Program-made: the position numbers and the translations under genes
The notes under the pieces: generated by a model
The model's input: the letters and a program-made list of their open reading frames with translations, nothing else
Database searches by the model: none
Told to the model about the DNA's origin: nothing
In this document: positions 1 through 7,707 of the stretch, piece by piece
Layout of the letters: every line of letters starts with the position of its first letter
How positions within the stretch are numbered: position 1 is the first letter of the stretch
Assembly (NCBI GenBank): GCA_001542995.1
Contig: LFLA01000014.1
Span: 62,001 to 126,000 of the forward strand
Origin: Nitrospina sp. LS_NOB
GTDB lineage: Bacteria > Nitrospinota > Nitrospinia > Nitrospinales > VA-1
Direction of reading: 5' to 3'
Length of the DNA stretch: 64,000 nucleotides

Positions 1-2736
1 GCAAAAGAAGCACTGGCCCCTCTCGAAAAGATCGATGTTGATCACCTTTTATTGAAAGCCGCATTCCCCCTCAACTCTCTGACACAGGTGGACGAATTAA
101 AAAAACAAATGGTCGGCGAAATTGAATTGAAAATCCGCAACGCCATTTTAAAAATGAAGGATCGTTTCACCATCGAATCGCTGGAGGGGAAAGCATCATG
201 GAACAATGGAGTGCTCGACCACAATTTTTCCGGCAGAGTGCTGGAAAGTGATTTCAGCATCAGCGGCAAACTGCCCTTTGCTGATCTGGAGAAAGATTCC
301 AACTCTCGAGTCGAATGGAAAAACCTGGATCTGAAAAAACTTCCTCTGGAAAAAGGAATGGCGTGGAAGCCCACCCAGGGCATTACTTCTGGCAGCATTT
401 TTCTCACCGGTCCCCTGCCCAAAGAAATTAAAACAGATAAATTGAATGGCACTTTCGATATTCAAGTACAGAATCTGGTTGTAAAACCAGCCAGTGCAAA
501 ACAGGGAAACCCCATTGAGTTGAGCCAACTGAAAGCCAGCGGCAGTTTGAAAGAGGGCTTACTGAATCATGACATCCAGATAACCCTTTGGGGCGGTGAG
601 TTTGGCATTAAAGGAAATGTGCGTCTGCCCCCGGCTAACCCCGTTCTTGATTCCAGCATAAGCTGGAAAAATCTGGATGTGGCGCAACTTCCCTTACCCA
701 AAGATACCGCCTGGCGCGCCACTGAGGGAATAGTGGCCGGTACGATCAATCTGGCAGGCCCGGTTCCTGAAAAAGGGGGGAGCTTCCCCGGCCAGCTCAA
801 AGGATCCCTGAAGTTTGACGCGCAAAACTTAAAACTCCAGGGCAAAGACGCCCCTCCCCTCGCCTTCAGCAAGCTGACAATAAACGGCGAATTGAAAAAA
901 GACCTACTGAATCATGACATCCAGGCAACCATTTGGGGCGGTGAGTTTCGCGTTAAAGGAAATGTACGTCTGCCCCTTGCTAAACCGGTTCTCGATTCAA
1001 ACATAAGCTGGAAAAATCTGGATGTGGCGCAACTTCCTTTACCCAAAGATACCGCCTGGCGCGCCACTGAGGGAGTGGTTTCAGGAACCCTCAAACTGAA
1101 AGGTCCTGTCCCTGGAGAGGGGAAGAGTTTTCCCGGTCAAATCAAAACATCACTAAAGTTTGATGCGCAAAACTTAAAACTTCAGGGAAAGGACTCCCCT
1201 GACATTTCGCTGGCCCGTTTGGAAGGAGATGGAAGTATTGCAAACAACAAGGTCAGCTACAAACTAAAAGCCGACGTATTCAACGGAACCATTAAATCGG
1301 ACGGTAAAGTCTCCCTTGGGTCCACCAAACCGGTTCTCAATAATAAAATTGAACTCACCAATATTGACTTGAGTCAACTCCCTCTACCAACGACCCCGGA
1401 AAAAGGAATAGTTTCAGGAACAATAAAACTGAAAGGTCCCTTGCCGGACCCCGAAAATCTATTAACCGGAAAACTGAATATCGACACCAGCTTTAAAGTG
1501 GAGGATCTGAATATTTCTGCTGGCACACTTCCTTTAAATATTCAGCGCTTTGAAGGAAAAGTGAACTTAAAACAAGGCAAGCTCACGCATAACTTGAACG
1601 GAACCTTGTTTGGCGGAACTATAAAGACAAAAGGCCATTTGACTTTTCAAAAAAATAAAGCGCAAACCCTGATTACCTCAGACTCGAACCTGTCGCTGGA
1701 CAAAGTCAGCCTCGACTGGGTCCCCCTGATCCAGAAAAGCGAATGGGCCCCTTCTTCCGGTACGCTGACGGGAGATCTGAATATAAAAGGACCGCTTCCT
1801 TCCGGCGGCGACGCCCCGCTAAAGTTGAAACTTGCAGGAACCCTTTTGGGCGAAAAACTGATATTGGGAAAACCCGAGAGAGCCATTGACACCATAAAAC
1901 TGAATTTCAAGGAAAGCCCCTCCGCCCTGTTCAAGGCAGAGGTCACTGCGGAAAAAATCCAGCTGGATACCAGGAGCTTTAAAAAAGCCCTGGCATTGAT
2001 AAATTTCAGCCCGGAGAAAATCGATCTCACCCGGGCTGAGATATGGCCCATGAACGGACGGATACAACTTGTCGGCAATTTCCAGCCCGAGTCCGGAAAC
2101 TATCGCATGAAGTTTAGAGGTAAAAAGTTAAGGGTAGAAGATCTTTCCCCTCCCCACATCAAGGGTCCTCTGGAATTCTCGGGGGCCATCGTAGGAAGGC
2201 TTCCAAAAAATACCGATGTGCCGGAGCTTCCCGATTACGCCCGGGAGCTTTCTGGCAATATGAAAATCAATCTTGTCGAAGGAACGATTCCAGAGCTTGG
2301 TGTGCTGGAAAACCTGCTCAATCTGCTCAACCTTAATATCGGTGGCGGTCAAAAAGCAGGGTTGGTCTATGACTATATACGAGGAGATTTTAAAATTAAG
2401 AAAGGGGTTGTTGACACCCAAAATTTGGCATTGAAGGGTCCGCAAATCACGATGACGGTTAAAGGCCAAGCTGATCTGGTGAAAGACTCCGTCAATGCAG
2501 AAGTTAAGGCCGTGCCACTGCAAGTGGCAGAAAAAATCATCAAAGCCATTCCCCTGTTGGGCCAGATTTTAGGAGGGGGAGAAAAAGGCGGCATTCTCGA
2601 AATTTACATCAAGGTGAGCGGCAAGCTTAGCGAACCAAGCTTCATCCCTTTACCACATAAATCCTTGACTGAAAAACCAGCCAGCATTCTGGAAGGAATC
2701 CTCAACCTGCCAAAAAACCTGAATAAAGGGAGATAA
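1..2736 (+). CDS. AsmA-like / TamB-like repeat protein, 3' part (5' end outside window)
   Basis: The frame is open from base 1, so the true start lies upstream and 911 residues are visible. The protein is built from about four imperfect units of roughly 116 residues, each with a W-K-N-L-D...LPLPK core (cores at nt 316, 664, 1009 and a diverged one at 1357). Two adjacent units are nearly identical in DNA over more than 200 bp at a 345-bp offset. The C-terminal 250 residues carry the amphipathic, glycine-rich pattern of AsmA C-terminal domains (G-x-M-K-I-N-L-x-E-G, then L-x-x-L-L-N-L). Family members are envelope proteins implicated in lipid movement or outer-membrane assembly; that role here is inferred from the family. 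An exact subfamily (AsmA, YhdP, DUF748) cannot be fixed without the N-terminus. Confidence 0.75.
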   Translation, partial: AKEALAPLEKIDVDHLLLKAAFPLNSLTQVDELKKQMVGEIELKIRNAILKMKDRFTIESLEGKASWNNGVLDHNFSGRVLESDFSISGKLPFADLEKDSNSRVEWKNLDLKKLPLEKGMAWKPTQGITSGSIFLTGPLPKEIKTDKLNGTFDIQVQNLVVKPASAKQGNPIELSQLKASGSLKEGLLNHDIQITLWGGEFGIKGNVRLPPANPVLDSSISWKNLDVAQLPLPKDTAWRATEGIVAGTINLAGPVPEKGGSFPGQLKGSLKFDAQNLKLQGKDAPPLAFSKLTINGELKKDLLNHDIQATIWGGEFRVKGNVRLPLAKPVLDSNISWKNLDVAQLPLPKDTAWRATEGVVSGTLKLKGPVPGEGKSFPGQIKTSLKFDAQNLKLQGKDSPDISLARLEGDGSIANNKVSYKLKADVFNGTIKSDGKVSLGSTKPVLNNKIELTNIDLSQLPLPTTPEKGIVSGTIKLKGPLPDPENLLTGKLNIDTSFKVEDLNISAGTLPLNIQRFEGKVNLKQGKLTHNLNGTLFGGTIKTKGHLTFQKNKAQTLITSDSNLSLDKVSLDWVPLIQKSEWAPSSGTLTGDLNIKGPLPSGGDAPLKLKLAGTLLGEKLILGKPERAIDTIKLNFKESPSALFKAEVTAEKIQLDTRSFKKALALINFSPEKIDLTRAEIWPMNGRIQLVGNFQPESGNYRMKFRGKKLRVEDLSPPHIKGPLEFSGAIVGRLPKNTDVPELPDYARELSGNMKINLVEGTIPELGVLENLLNLLNLNIGGGQKAGLVYDYIRGDFKIKKGVVDTQNLALKGPQITMTVKGQADLVKDSVNAEVKAVPLQVAEKIIKAIPLLGQILGGGEKGGILEIYIKVSGKLSEPSFIPLPHKSLTEKPASILEGILNLPKNLNKGR

Positions 2737-3170
2737 AGTAACGCAGTAGACCTAGACCTTCATAACATACAAGCAAGAATGGACTTACTTCCCCGAAGGC
2801 AGCAATCGGCCATTAGCGGACATTTACCCTTTTCAAAAAGCAGACCAAAGGGAGTGGTAGCCTCAAGGTGATTCTAACCCCTGTTTCCGGCGTGAAAAGC
2901 CGATGAACCATAACATTCAACTTTTCTGGCTATTGCCGATCCTTCTTTTAACCTCTTAGAAACAAATGAGCTAGAGCTGTTCTTTATGTGAAGTGAGTAT
3001 GCCTATTCTGCTTTTGAGTGTTTGGCAAAACTTTGGCAATTGATGAAGATTAAATTTAATTAACCCGAATTACATTGCTATATGGACCAATCAGAGTATC
3101 CTAATAGCAACCTCTCCTCTATTACCTATCGAGCTAAGGGGAAAAACACAACTTGGGATTTTTAAATTTT
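2737..3170. other. gene-less stretch upstream of the rpsU region
   Basis: There is no convincing ORF over about 430 bp. The sequence is A+T-rich, includes a short direct repeat (TTTGGCAAAACTTTGGCAA near 3030) and ends in a strong terminator. It could encode a small RNA or a long leader that ends at that terminator. I see no recognisable RNA family. Confidence 0.4.
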
Positions 3171-3202
3171 GCCACTCCCCCTTTTGGAGTGGCTTTTTTT
3201 TT
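3171..3202 (+). terminator. rho-independent terminator
   Basis: Perfect 8-bp stem GCCACTCC (3171-3178) / GGAGTGGC (3186-3193), 7-nt loop and an immediate run of nine T. It lies 44 bp before the next ORF, so it either ends a transcript from the gene-less stretch or acts as an attenuator for the small-ORF/rpsU unit. Confidence 0.85.
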
Positions 3203-3246
3203 GCCTTCAATACTTGAGGTGAAAAGCTATAAAAAGGGGTAACTAT

Positions 3247-3426
3247 ATGCATGAAGTTAAAGTGTACGACAGTTCTGGAAAATTAAAAAAGGTGATTTCA
3301 ACACAAACCTTAAACATACGCTCAAAACAGCAGTTGGAAACCCCATCAATGTTCCTTAGAAACAAAAGGGGCAGAAAACCATGGTCAAAATCTACTAAAA
3401 GCCAAACAGAAGCCGAAACATCATAA
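3247..3426 (+). CDS. small basic hypothetical protein, 59 aa
   Basis: ATG is preceded by a good ribosome binding site (AAGGGG, 7-nt spacer). The product is 59 residues, starts MHEVKVYDSSGKLKK and has a lysine/arginine-rich C-terminal half without cysteines or membrane segment. It ends at TAA 3424-3426. The next gene, rpsU, continues in exactly the same reading frame 21 nt later. The family is not recognised. It could be a leader peptide coupled to rpsU or an independent small protein. Confidence 0.5.
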   Translation: MHEVKVYDSSGKLKKVISTQTLNIRSKQQLETPSMFLRNKRGRKPWSKSTKSQTEAETS

Positions 3427-3447
3427 ATTTATTATCTCGAGGGACCT

Positions 3448-3654
3448 ATTTCTCAAGTCACCGTTTATCAGAATCAGGTCGAAAAAGCGTTAAAAGTTTT
3501 AAAACGCCAGCTCAATAAAGAGGGGTTCTTTAGAGAACTCAAGCGCCGACGATTTTACGAAAAGCCCTCCGCCCGGAAGAAACGCAAGATCAAGGAAGCC
3601 ATGAAAAAGCGAAAAGCGGCCAAGCGACGCTCAAGATCTTTATGGAGCCAATGA
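3448..3654 (+). CDS. rpsU: 30S ribosomal protein S21, probable ATT start
   Basis: The 68 codons give an S21-like protein: the core E-K-A-L-K-V-L-K-R-Q-L-N-K-E-G, then R-x-F-Y-E-K-P-S and a long Arg/Lys tail. S21 is a small, non-universal 30S protein near the anti-Shine-Dalgarno region. No ATG, GTG or TTG lies in frame between the upstream TAA (3424) and the conserved N-terminus. The best start by length and alignment is ATT at 3448, giving (M)SQVTVYQ..., with GAGGG at 3439-3443 as ribosome binding site. ATT starts are rare; the classic case is infC, where the start is part of autoregulation. A base error (ATG to ATT) is the alternative. Confidence 0.75.
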   Translation: MSQVTVYQNQVEKALKVLKRQLNKEGFFRELKRRRFYEKPSARKKRKIKEAMKKRKAAKRRSRSLWSQ

Positions 3655-3677
3655 TTGAATTGTCCAAGGAGAAACCA

Positions 3678-3992
3678 ATGATCATAGATCGCTATACAAA
3701 AGTATTAATGACCGTCTTTACCCTAGTCTTATTGCTGAACGGGTTAAACCCATGGATTAATCCTTCTCAAGTTGTGGCAATAGAAAACACCACAACGGAT
3801 GGAACGAAAAATGGTAATAATTGTTCCTCTCAAGATAAAAAAAATTCCCTTAAAATGCTGGAAGGGATGAACAACCTGGAAAGATTGCTGGGCTATATCG
3901 AATCTTCGGTCAATAACATTCAACTGACCGTCAAAGGAATCGACAGAAAAGTGAGCGAATATCCTTCGCGTAATACAACAGAGAAAAGGTAA
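3678..3992 (+). CDS. small membrane-anchored hypothetical protein
   Basis: The start chosen is ATG 3678, with AAGGAG seven bases upstream, in preference to the in-frame ATG at 3642, which overlaps the end of rpsU. The product is 104 residues: a short cytoplasmic lead, one hydrophobic segment (about residues 8-22), then a polar, probably periplasmic region that looks helical (L-E-G-M-N-N-L-E-R-L-L-G-Y-I-E-S) and contains one cysteine. No family is recognised. It sits 23 bp after rpsU and may be cotranscribed. Confidence 0.5.
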   Translation: MIIDRYTKVLMTVFTLVLLLNGLNPWINPSQVVAIENTTTDGTKNGNNCSSQDKKNSLKMLEGMNNLERLLGYIESSVNNIQLTVKGIDRKVSEYPSRNTTEKR

Positions 3993-4016
3993 CACCAAAC
4001 CAACCCAGGAAGGGGA

Positions 4017-4190
4017 ATGATGAAAGACCTTGCATTTTTCACACTGGTAGCTTCGATGATTGCTAATTTTATTGTGTTAGGGATTTCTCTAAATCGGCCA
4101 AATTCCTTTTTTCCAGTAAGCCTTTCTGCCATTTCGATTTCTCTGCAAGGATACGCTTTGCGGCTGATCGCCATCAATTCAATCAGCTGA
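4017..4190 (+). CDS. hydrophobic small hypothetical protein, 57 aa
   Basis: Two consecutive ATG codons follow a purine-rich AGGAAGGGGA. The 57-residue product is hydrophobic with a likely transmembrane segment at residues 5-24. Its neighbours are other small ORFs of the A+T-rich block. Support is only the ribosome binding site, the frame and the composition. Confidence 0.35.
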   Translation: MMKDLAFFTLVASMIANFIVLGISLNRPNSFFPVSLSAISISLQGYALRLIAINSIS

Positions 4191-4296
4191 TGAATTGGGT
4201 TCCCCAGTGCCCAAAGTGACGGATTCAATGATTGAAATATTGCTTAAGCCATATTCATTTCACAATTCTTAATCTTTATTTAGAGGATATTAAAAA

Positions 4297-4497
4297 ATGA
4301 CAGAATCAACCATGACAGCAAAGGAAGTATTGCAGGAATTAATTGATAACTTCAATAAATCCACTGAAGAGGCTGAAGGCCGCAGGAAAGCTGCATCAGC
4401 AAAAAATGAAAATTACAAAATAGAATATTCTGCGGGCGAAAAACATGCTTATGAGGATGGCGCGAAACAATTAAAAATTGCCTTGGGTAAAGTTTAA
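4297..4497 (+). CDS. small soluble helical hypothetical protein
   Basis: 66 residues, charged and probably fully helical (K-E-V-L-Q-E-L-I-D-N-F-N-K, later G-E-K-H-A-Y-E-D-G-A-K-Q-L-K). No membrane segment and no cysteine. A GAGG lies about 11 nt upstream of the ATG. It precedes the DUF1611 gene by 83 bp. Family not recognised. Confidence 0.45.
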   Translation: MTESTMTAKEVLQELIDNFNKSTEEAEGRRKAASAKNENYKIEYSAGEKHAYEDGAKQLKIALGKV

Positions 4498-4580
4498 GAT
4501 TCTTCACCCCTCCCAATCGATGCCAGAGTAGTGGTAAAAACCAGAGACCGCGATGCCAAAACTATCGCAGAAGGAATTTA

Positions 4581-5828
4581 GTGCAAATTCAACAAAGAAC
4601 AAAGAACCTAATCATAAATCAAGAACGGATTGCCCAGCAGGAATTTAGGTCAGAAAAAAATTGCAATACGGGTCAGAAAAAAACAGCCCTGGTTTATTGC
4701 GAAAATCAATTTGGACTGGTGGACGGAAAAACCGCAGCAGCGTTAGTCCGCCACTCTGAAATCTATACCATTGTTGGGGTTATTGATAGCTCATTAACGG
4801 GGAAAGATGCAGGAGAGGAGCTAGGAGAGGAGAAGAGTGGGATTCCAATTTTTGCTAATTTAGATGATGCTTTAGGTAAACTTGCCTACATTCCTGATTT
4901 CTATATTTACGGAAAAGCTCCCTTAGAGACCTACATCCCAAATAATGAGAGACTAATGATCTTGGAAGCTATGGAAAAAGGAATGGACATCATTAGCGGT
5001 CTACACCAGTTTTTCTCAGAAGACCCAGAGTTTGCTCAAGTAGCTGTCCTGAACGGCATCCAAATTAAGGACATTAGAAAACCCCCTCTTTTAAAAGATT
5101 TGCACCTTTTTACGGGTCAAATATCTGAAGTAACTGTTCCCGTAATAGCTGTATTGGGGACCGATTGTGCTTGCGGTAAAATGACCACGGCAGTGGAACT
5201 CAATAAAACGCTAAATAATCTCGGAATAAAATCAGTACTTGTCGCAACAGGACAAACCAGCTTGATGCAAGGAGCAAGATATGGAGTATCGACGGATGCC
5301 CTTATTTCCCAGTTCGTGGTAGGTGAAGTAGAAAACTCTGTTGTTCAGGCATTTAAAAACGAAAGTCCCGACATCATTTTAGTGGAGGGACAAAGTGCCA
5401 TCAGTCATCCCGCTTTCATGAGTTCTCTCGGTATCTTGAAAGGAAGCATGCCGGATGGAATTATCCTTCAACACCCTCCCGCTAGAAAGTTCCGGTGCGA
5501 TTTTCCTCGACTAGCAATGCCTTCTGCTGAAAGCGAAATCAAACTGATCGAAACGATCTCAAAAACCAAGGTGATAGCGATAACTTTAAGCCATGAAGAT
5601 ATGGATGACCATGGGATTCTGAAGGTAATAGAAGATTATGAAAAGAAGCTTCAATTGCCAACAACAGATGTTTTGAACTACGGGTGCCAAAAACTTGTTC
5701 AAGTGTTAAGCAAAAATTTTCCAAAGCTGGAACATAAAATCACGCGAGAAAACTATAAAATCCTCATAAATGGGAAAGTACAATCGGACAGGCATCTGAA
5801 AGATAAAAATGAAATCGTCCATGCCTAG
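4581..5828 (+). CDS. DUF1611 (DgcN-like) protein
   Basis: GTG start with AGAAGGA just upstream. The 415-residue protein has the two-part DUF1611 layout: an N-terminal Rossmann-like half and a C-terminal P-loop-like half beginning V-L-G-T-D-C-A-C-G-K-M-T-T-A, followed by V-A-T-G-Q-T, I-L-V-E-G-Q-S-A-I-S-H-P-A and I-L-Q-H-P-P-A-R. A characterised marine relative, DgcN, acts in D-glutamate breakdown, which gives a D-amino-acid context. The first about 30 residues are an unusual polar extension. It overlaps the next gene by 20 bp, so the two products are probably coupled. Function here is inferred; the substrate is unknown. Confidence 0.75.
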   Translation: MQIQQRTKNLIINQERIAQQEFRSEKNCNTGQKKTALVYCENQFGLVDGKTAAALVRHSEIYTIVGVIDSSLTGKDAGEELGEEKSGIPIFANLDDALGKLAYIPDFYIYGKAPLETYIPNNERLMILEAMEKGMDIISGLHQFFSEDPEFAQVAVLNGIQIKDIRKPPLLKDLHLFTGQISEVTVPVIAVLGTDCACGKMTTAVELNKTLNNLGIKSVLVATGQTSLMQGARYGVSTDALISQFVVGEVENSVVQAFKNESPDIILVEGQSAISHPAFMSSLGILKGSMPDGIILQHPPARKFRCDFPRLAMPSAESEIKLIETISKTKVIAITLSHEDMDDHGILKVIEDYEKKLQLPTTDVLNYGCQKLVQVLSKNFPKLEHKITRENYKILINGKVQSDRHLKDKNEIVHA

Positions 5829-6894
5829 AGTCGAAATTTCCCTGTCCCAAATACGAGAAAACACAAAAAAACTATCTGAGTTATATATGCAAAAGGGCAT
5901 TTCCTTAATGGGAGTGACTAAAGCGGTACTTGGAGAGCCTTCCATAGCCAAAGCAATGATTCAGGGTGGAGTCAAATTTATTGCGGACTCGCGTATTGAA
6001 AATATTCAAAAAATGAAAAGTGCAGGAATATTAAATCAATTTGTTCTTTTGCGCACACCCTTGAGCCAGGCTGAATCTATCGTCAAAAATGCGGACATTA
6101 GTTTAAATACTGAGATCGAGACTCTTAAAAACCTTTCCTATCATGCGAAAGATCAGAATAAAATTCATCAGGTAATCATTATGGTTGAGTTAGGCGATCT
6201 ACGTGAAGGGATACTTCCTTATGATCTACCTCAATTTATCAGGGAAACCCTTTCGATGCCCCATATAAAAATAATTGGCATTGGCTGCAATTTTGCTTGC
6301 TACGGGGGAATTAAACCTGATGATAAAAACATGCGAGAACTCTCCGAATTGGTTGATTTATTAGAAAAAGAGTTTCACATTGATCTGGAAATTATTTCAG
6401 GGGGAAATTCAGCAAATTTTGAGTGGTTCAAATCTTCTCAGGACGTTGGTAGGGTTAATAATCTCTGCTTGGGTGAATCAATTCTTTTAGGTTGCGAAAC
6501 TGTAGGTCGAAAAGTAATTCCGGGTTTGTATACGGGTGCATTTCAACTTATTGCTGAAGTTATCGAGTCTAAGAGAAAGGCGTCTGTTCCACTTGGAGAA
6601 ATTTGTCAAGATGCTTTTGGCAATGTTCCTAGCTTTCTGGATCGAGGTGATCATCAAAGAGTGATAATTGCTTTAGGCAGGCAGGACGTTCAAGTATCCA
6701 ACTTGAAATCTAATAATAACCTAAAAATAATAGGTTCTAGTAGTGATCATATTATTCTCGATGGAGAGAATCACAATCTGGAGGTCGGAGATGAAATAAG
6801 GTTTAGTTTGGATTATGGCGGTCTTCTCGCAACAATGACCTCTCCTTTTGTCATTAAGCAATTCACAGATAGCAATGCCCACGTGGCGGCCTAA
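5809..6894 (+). CDS. alanine/ornithine racemase family PLP enzyme
   Basis: 361 residues if the first ATG is used; ATG 5821 is an alternative start. The fold-type III PLP lysine is in G-V-T-K-A-V-L-G-E-P (K38). Further family signatures are G-D-L-R-E-G, G-I-G-C-N-F-A-C-Y-G-G, I-I-S-G-G-N-S-A-N and L-R-x-G-E-S-like N-L-C-L-G-E-S. These match the alanine/ornithine racemase group (ornithine racemase, YhfX-like) rather than canonical biosynthetic Alr. With the overlapping DUF1611 gene it suggests conversion or catabolism of a D-amino acid; that pathway is inference. Codon use is more A+T-rich than in the genes that follow, compatible with horizontal acquisition. Confidence 0.75.
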   Translation: MKSSMPRVEISLSQIRENTKKLSELYMQKGISLMGVTKAVLGEPSIAKAMIQGGVKFIADSRIENIQKMKSAGILNQFVLLRTPLSQAESIVKNADISLNTEIETLKNLSYHAKDQNKIHQVIIMVELGDLREGILPYDLPQFIRETLSMPHIKIIGIGCNFACYGGIKPDDKNMRELSELVDLLEKEFHIDLEIISGGNSANFEWFKSSQDVGRVNNLCLGESILLGCETVGRKVIPGLYTGAFQLIAEVIESKRKASVPLGEICQDAFGNVPSFLDRGDHQRVIIALGRQDVQVSNLKSNNNLKIIGSSSDHIILDGENHNLEVGDEIRFSLDYGGLLATMTSPFVIKQFTDSNAHVAA

Positions 6895-6948
6895 CAATAA
6901 TGAAGGGGACGTATATCCTTCGACAAGCTCAGGATGACAACATTGGCT

Positions 6949-6961
6949 CCACGCCTAGTGG
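6949..6961. repeat. CCACGCCTAGTGG half-site of dispersed repeat
   Basis: Thirteen bases identical to the terminal motif of the elements at 10885 and 23047, placed at the shared 3' end of two convergent genes. Its last base abuts the TAG stop (read on minus) of nfu. Just before it, CTTCGACAAGCTCAGGATGACA (6919-6940 region) resembles another common dispersed repeat. Confidence 0.7.
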
Positions 6962-7630
6962 CTAGACTGATTTGACGGTCAACTTGGGGTGCAACTGCTG
7001 GCGCAGTTGGGTCTGGATGTATTGCAGGGTTCCACTGGTCGAGGTCGGGCAACTGCCGCAGGCTCCCTGGTAATGGATGCTCACTTCATCACCTTCTATG
7101 CCTTTTAGCTCCACACCGCCGCCGTCCTGGGCAAGATTGGTGCGGATCGAACGGTTGAGCACCATTTCAATTCCCTGAAGTTTCTTCTCATTATCAAGGT
7201 TGGAAAAGTTGACGACATCCACCTCGCTCAACTGCACTTTCCCTTCAGCCTGATACACGGTCACCAATTCATCAATGGTTTTCCAAACCCGGTCTTTGAG
7301 TGGAACCCAACTTGTTTTTTCGTCCTTCGTCACAGTGACAAAGTTATCCATGACAAAGACGTTCAAAATACCGGGTTTTTCGAACAGGGCGGCAGCCAGT
7401 TTATCCCCTTCCGCTTCTTTCTTGCTGGTGAAGGAAATATTACCGTCATCAAGAATCACCGCATTGATGACAAACTGCAAGGCGTTGGGGTTTGGGGTTT
7501 CTTTCGTGCGCACCACTTTCAGGGCTTTTTTGAGATTGGGACGCGCCTTCGCCTTGGGCTTCGGCTTATTGGCAGTCGCACTTTTTTCATTTATTTTTTC
7601 CTGGATGGCCAGGACTTCGCTGATCTTCAC
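6962..7630 (-). CDS. Nfu-type Fe-S cluster carrier protein
   Basis: 222 residues, GTG start without a strong ribosome binding site. Three parts: a lysine/alanine-rich N-terminal linker (1-45); an Nfu N-terminal domain (T-P-N-P-N-A-L-Q-F ... G-I-L-N-V-F-V-M-D-N-F-V-T-V); and a C-terminal NifU domain with D-G-G-G-V-E-L and the C-G-S-C pair that binds a 4Fe-4S cluster. It would deliver clusters to apoproteins; several Fe-S enzymes are encoded in this window (NirA, glutamate synthase, radical SAM). It lies 77 bp downstream of cstA on the same strand. Confidence 0.88.
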   Translation of the reverse strand: MKISEVLAIQEKINEKSATANKPKPKAKARPNLKKALKVVRTKETPNPNALQFVINAVILDDGNISFTSKKEAEGDKLAAALFEKPGILNVFVMDNFVTVTKDEKTSWVPLKDRVWKTIDELVTVYQAEGKVQLSEVDVVNFSNLDNEKKLQGIEMVLNRSIRTNLAQDGGGVELKGIEGDEVSIHYQGACGSCPTSTSGTLQYIQTQLRQQLHPKLTVKSV

Positions 7631-7707
7631 AAGAATAGAACTTTCAAAGTTTAATGGATAGGCACCATATTAATATATTCAAACCCGGGAACCAAACATT
7701 ATCTGGA

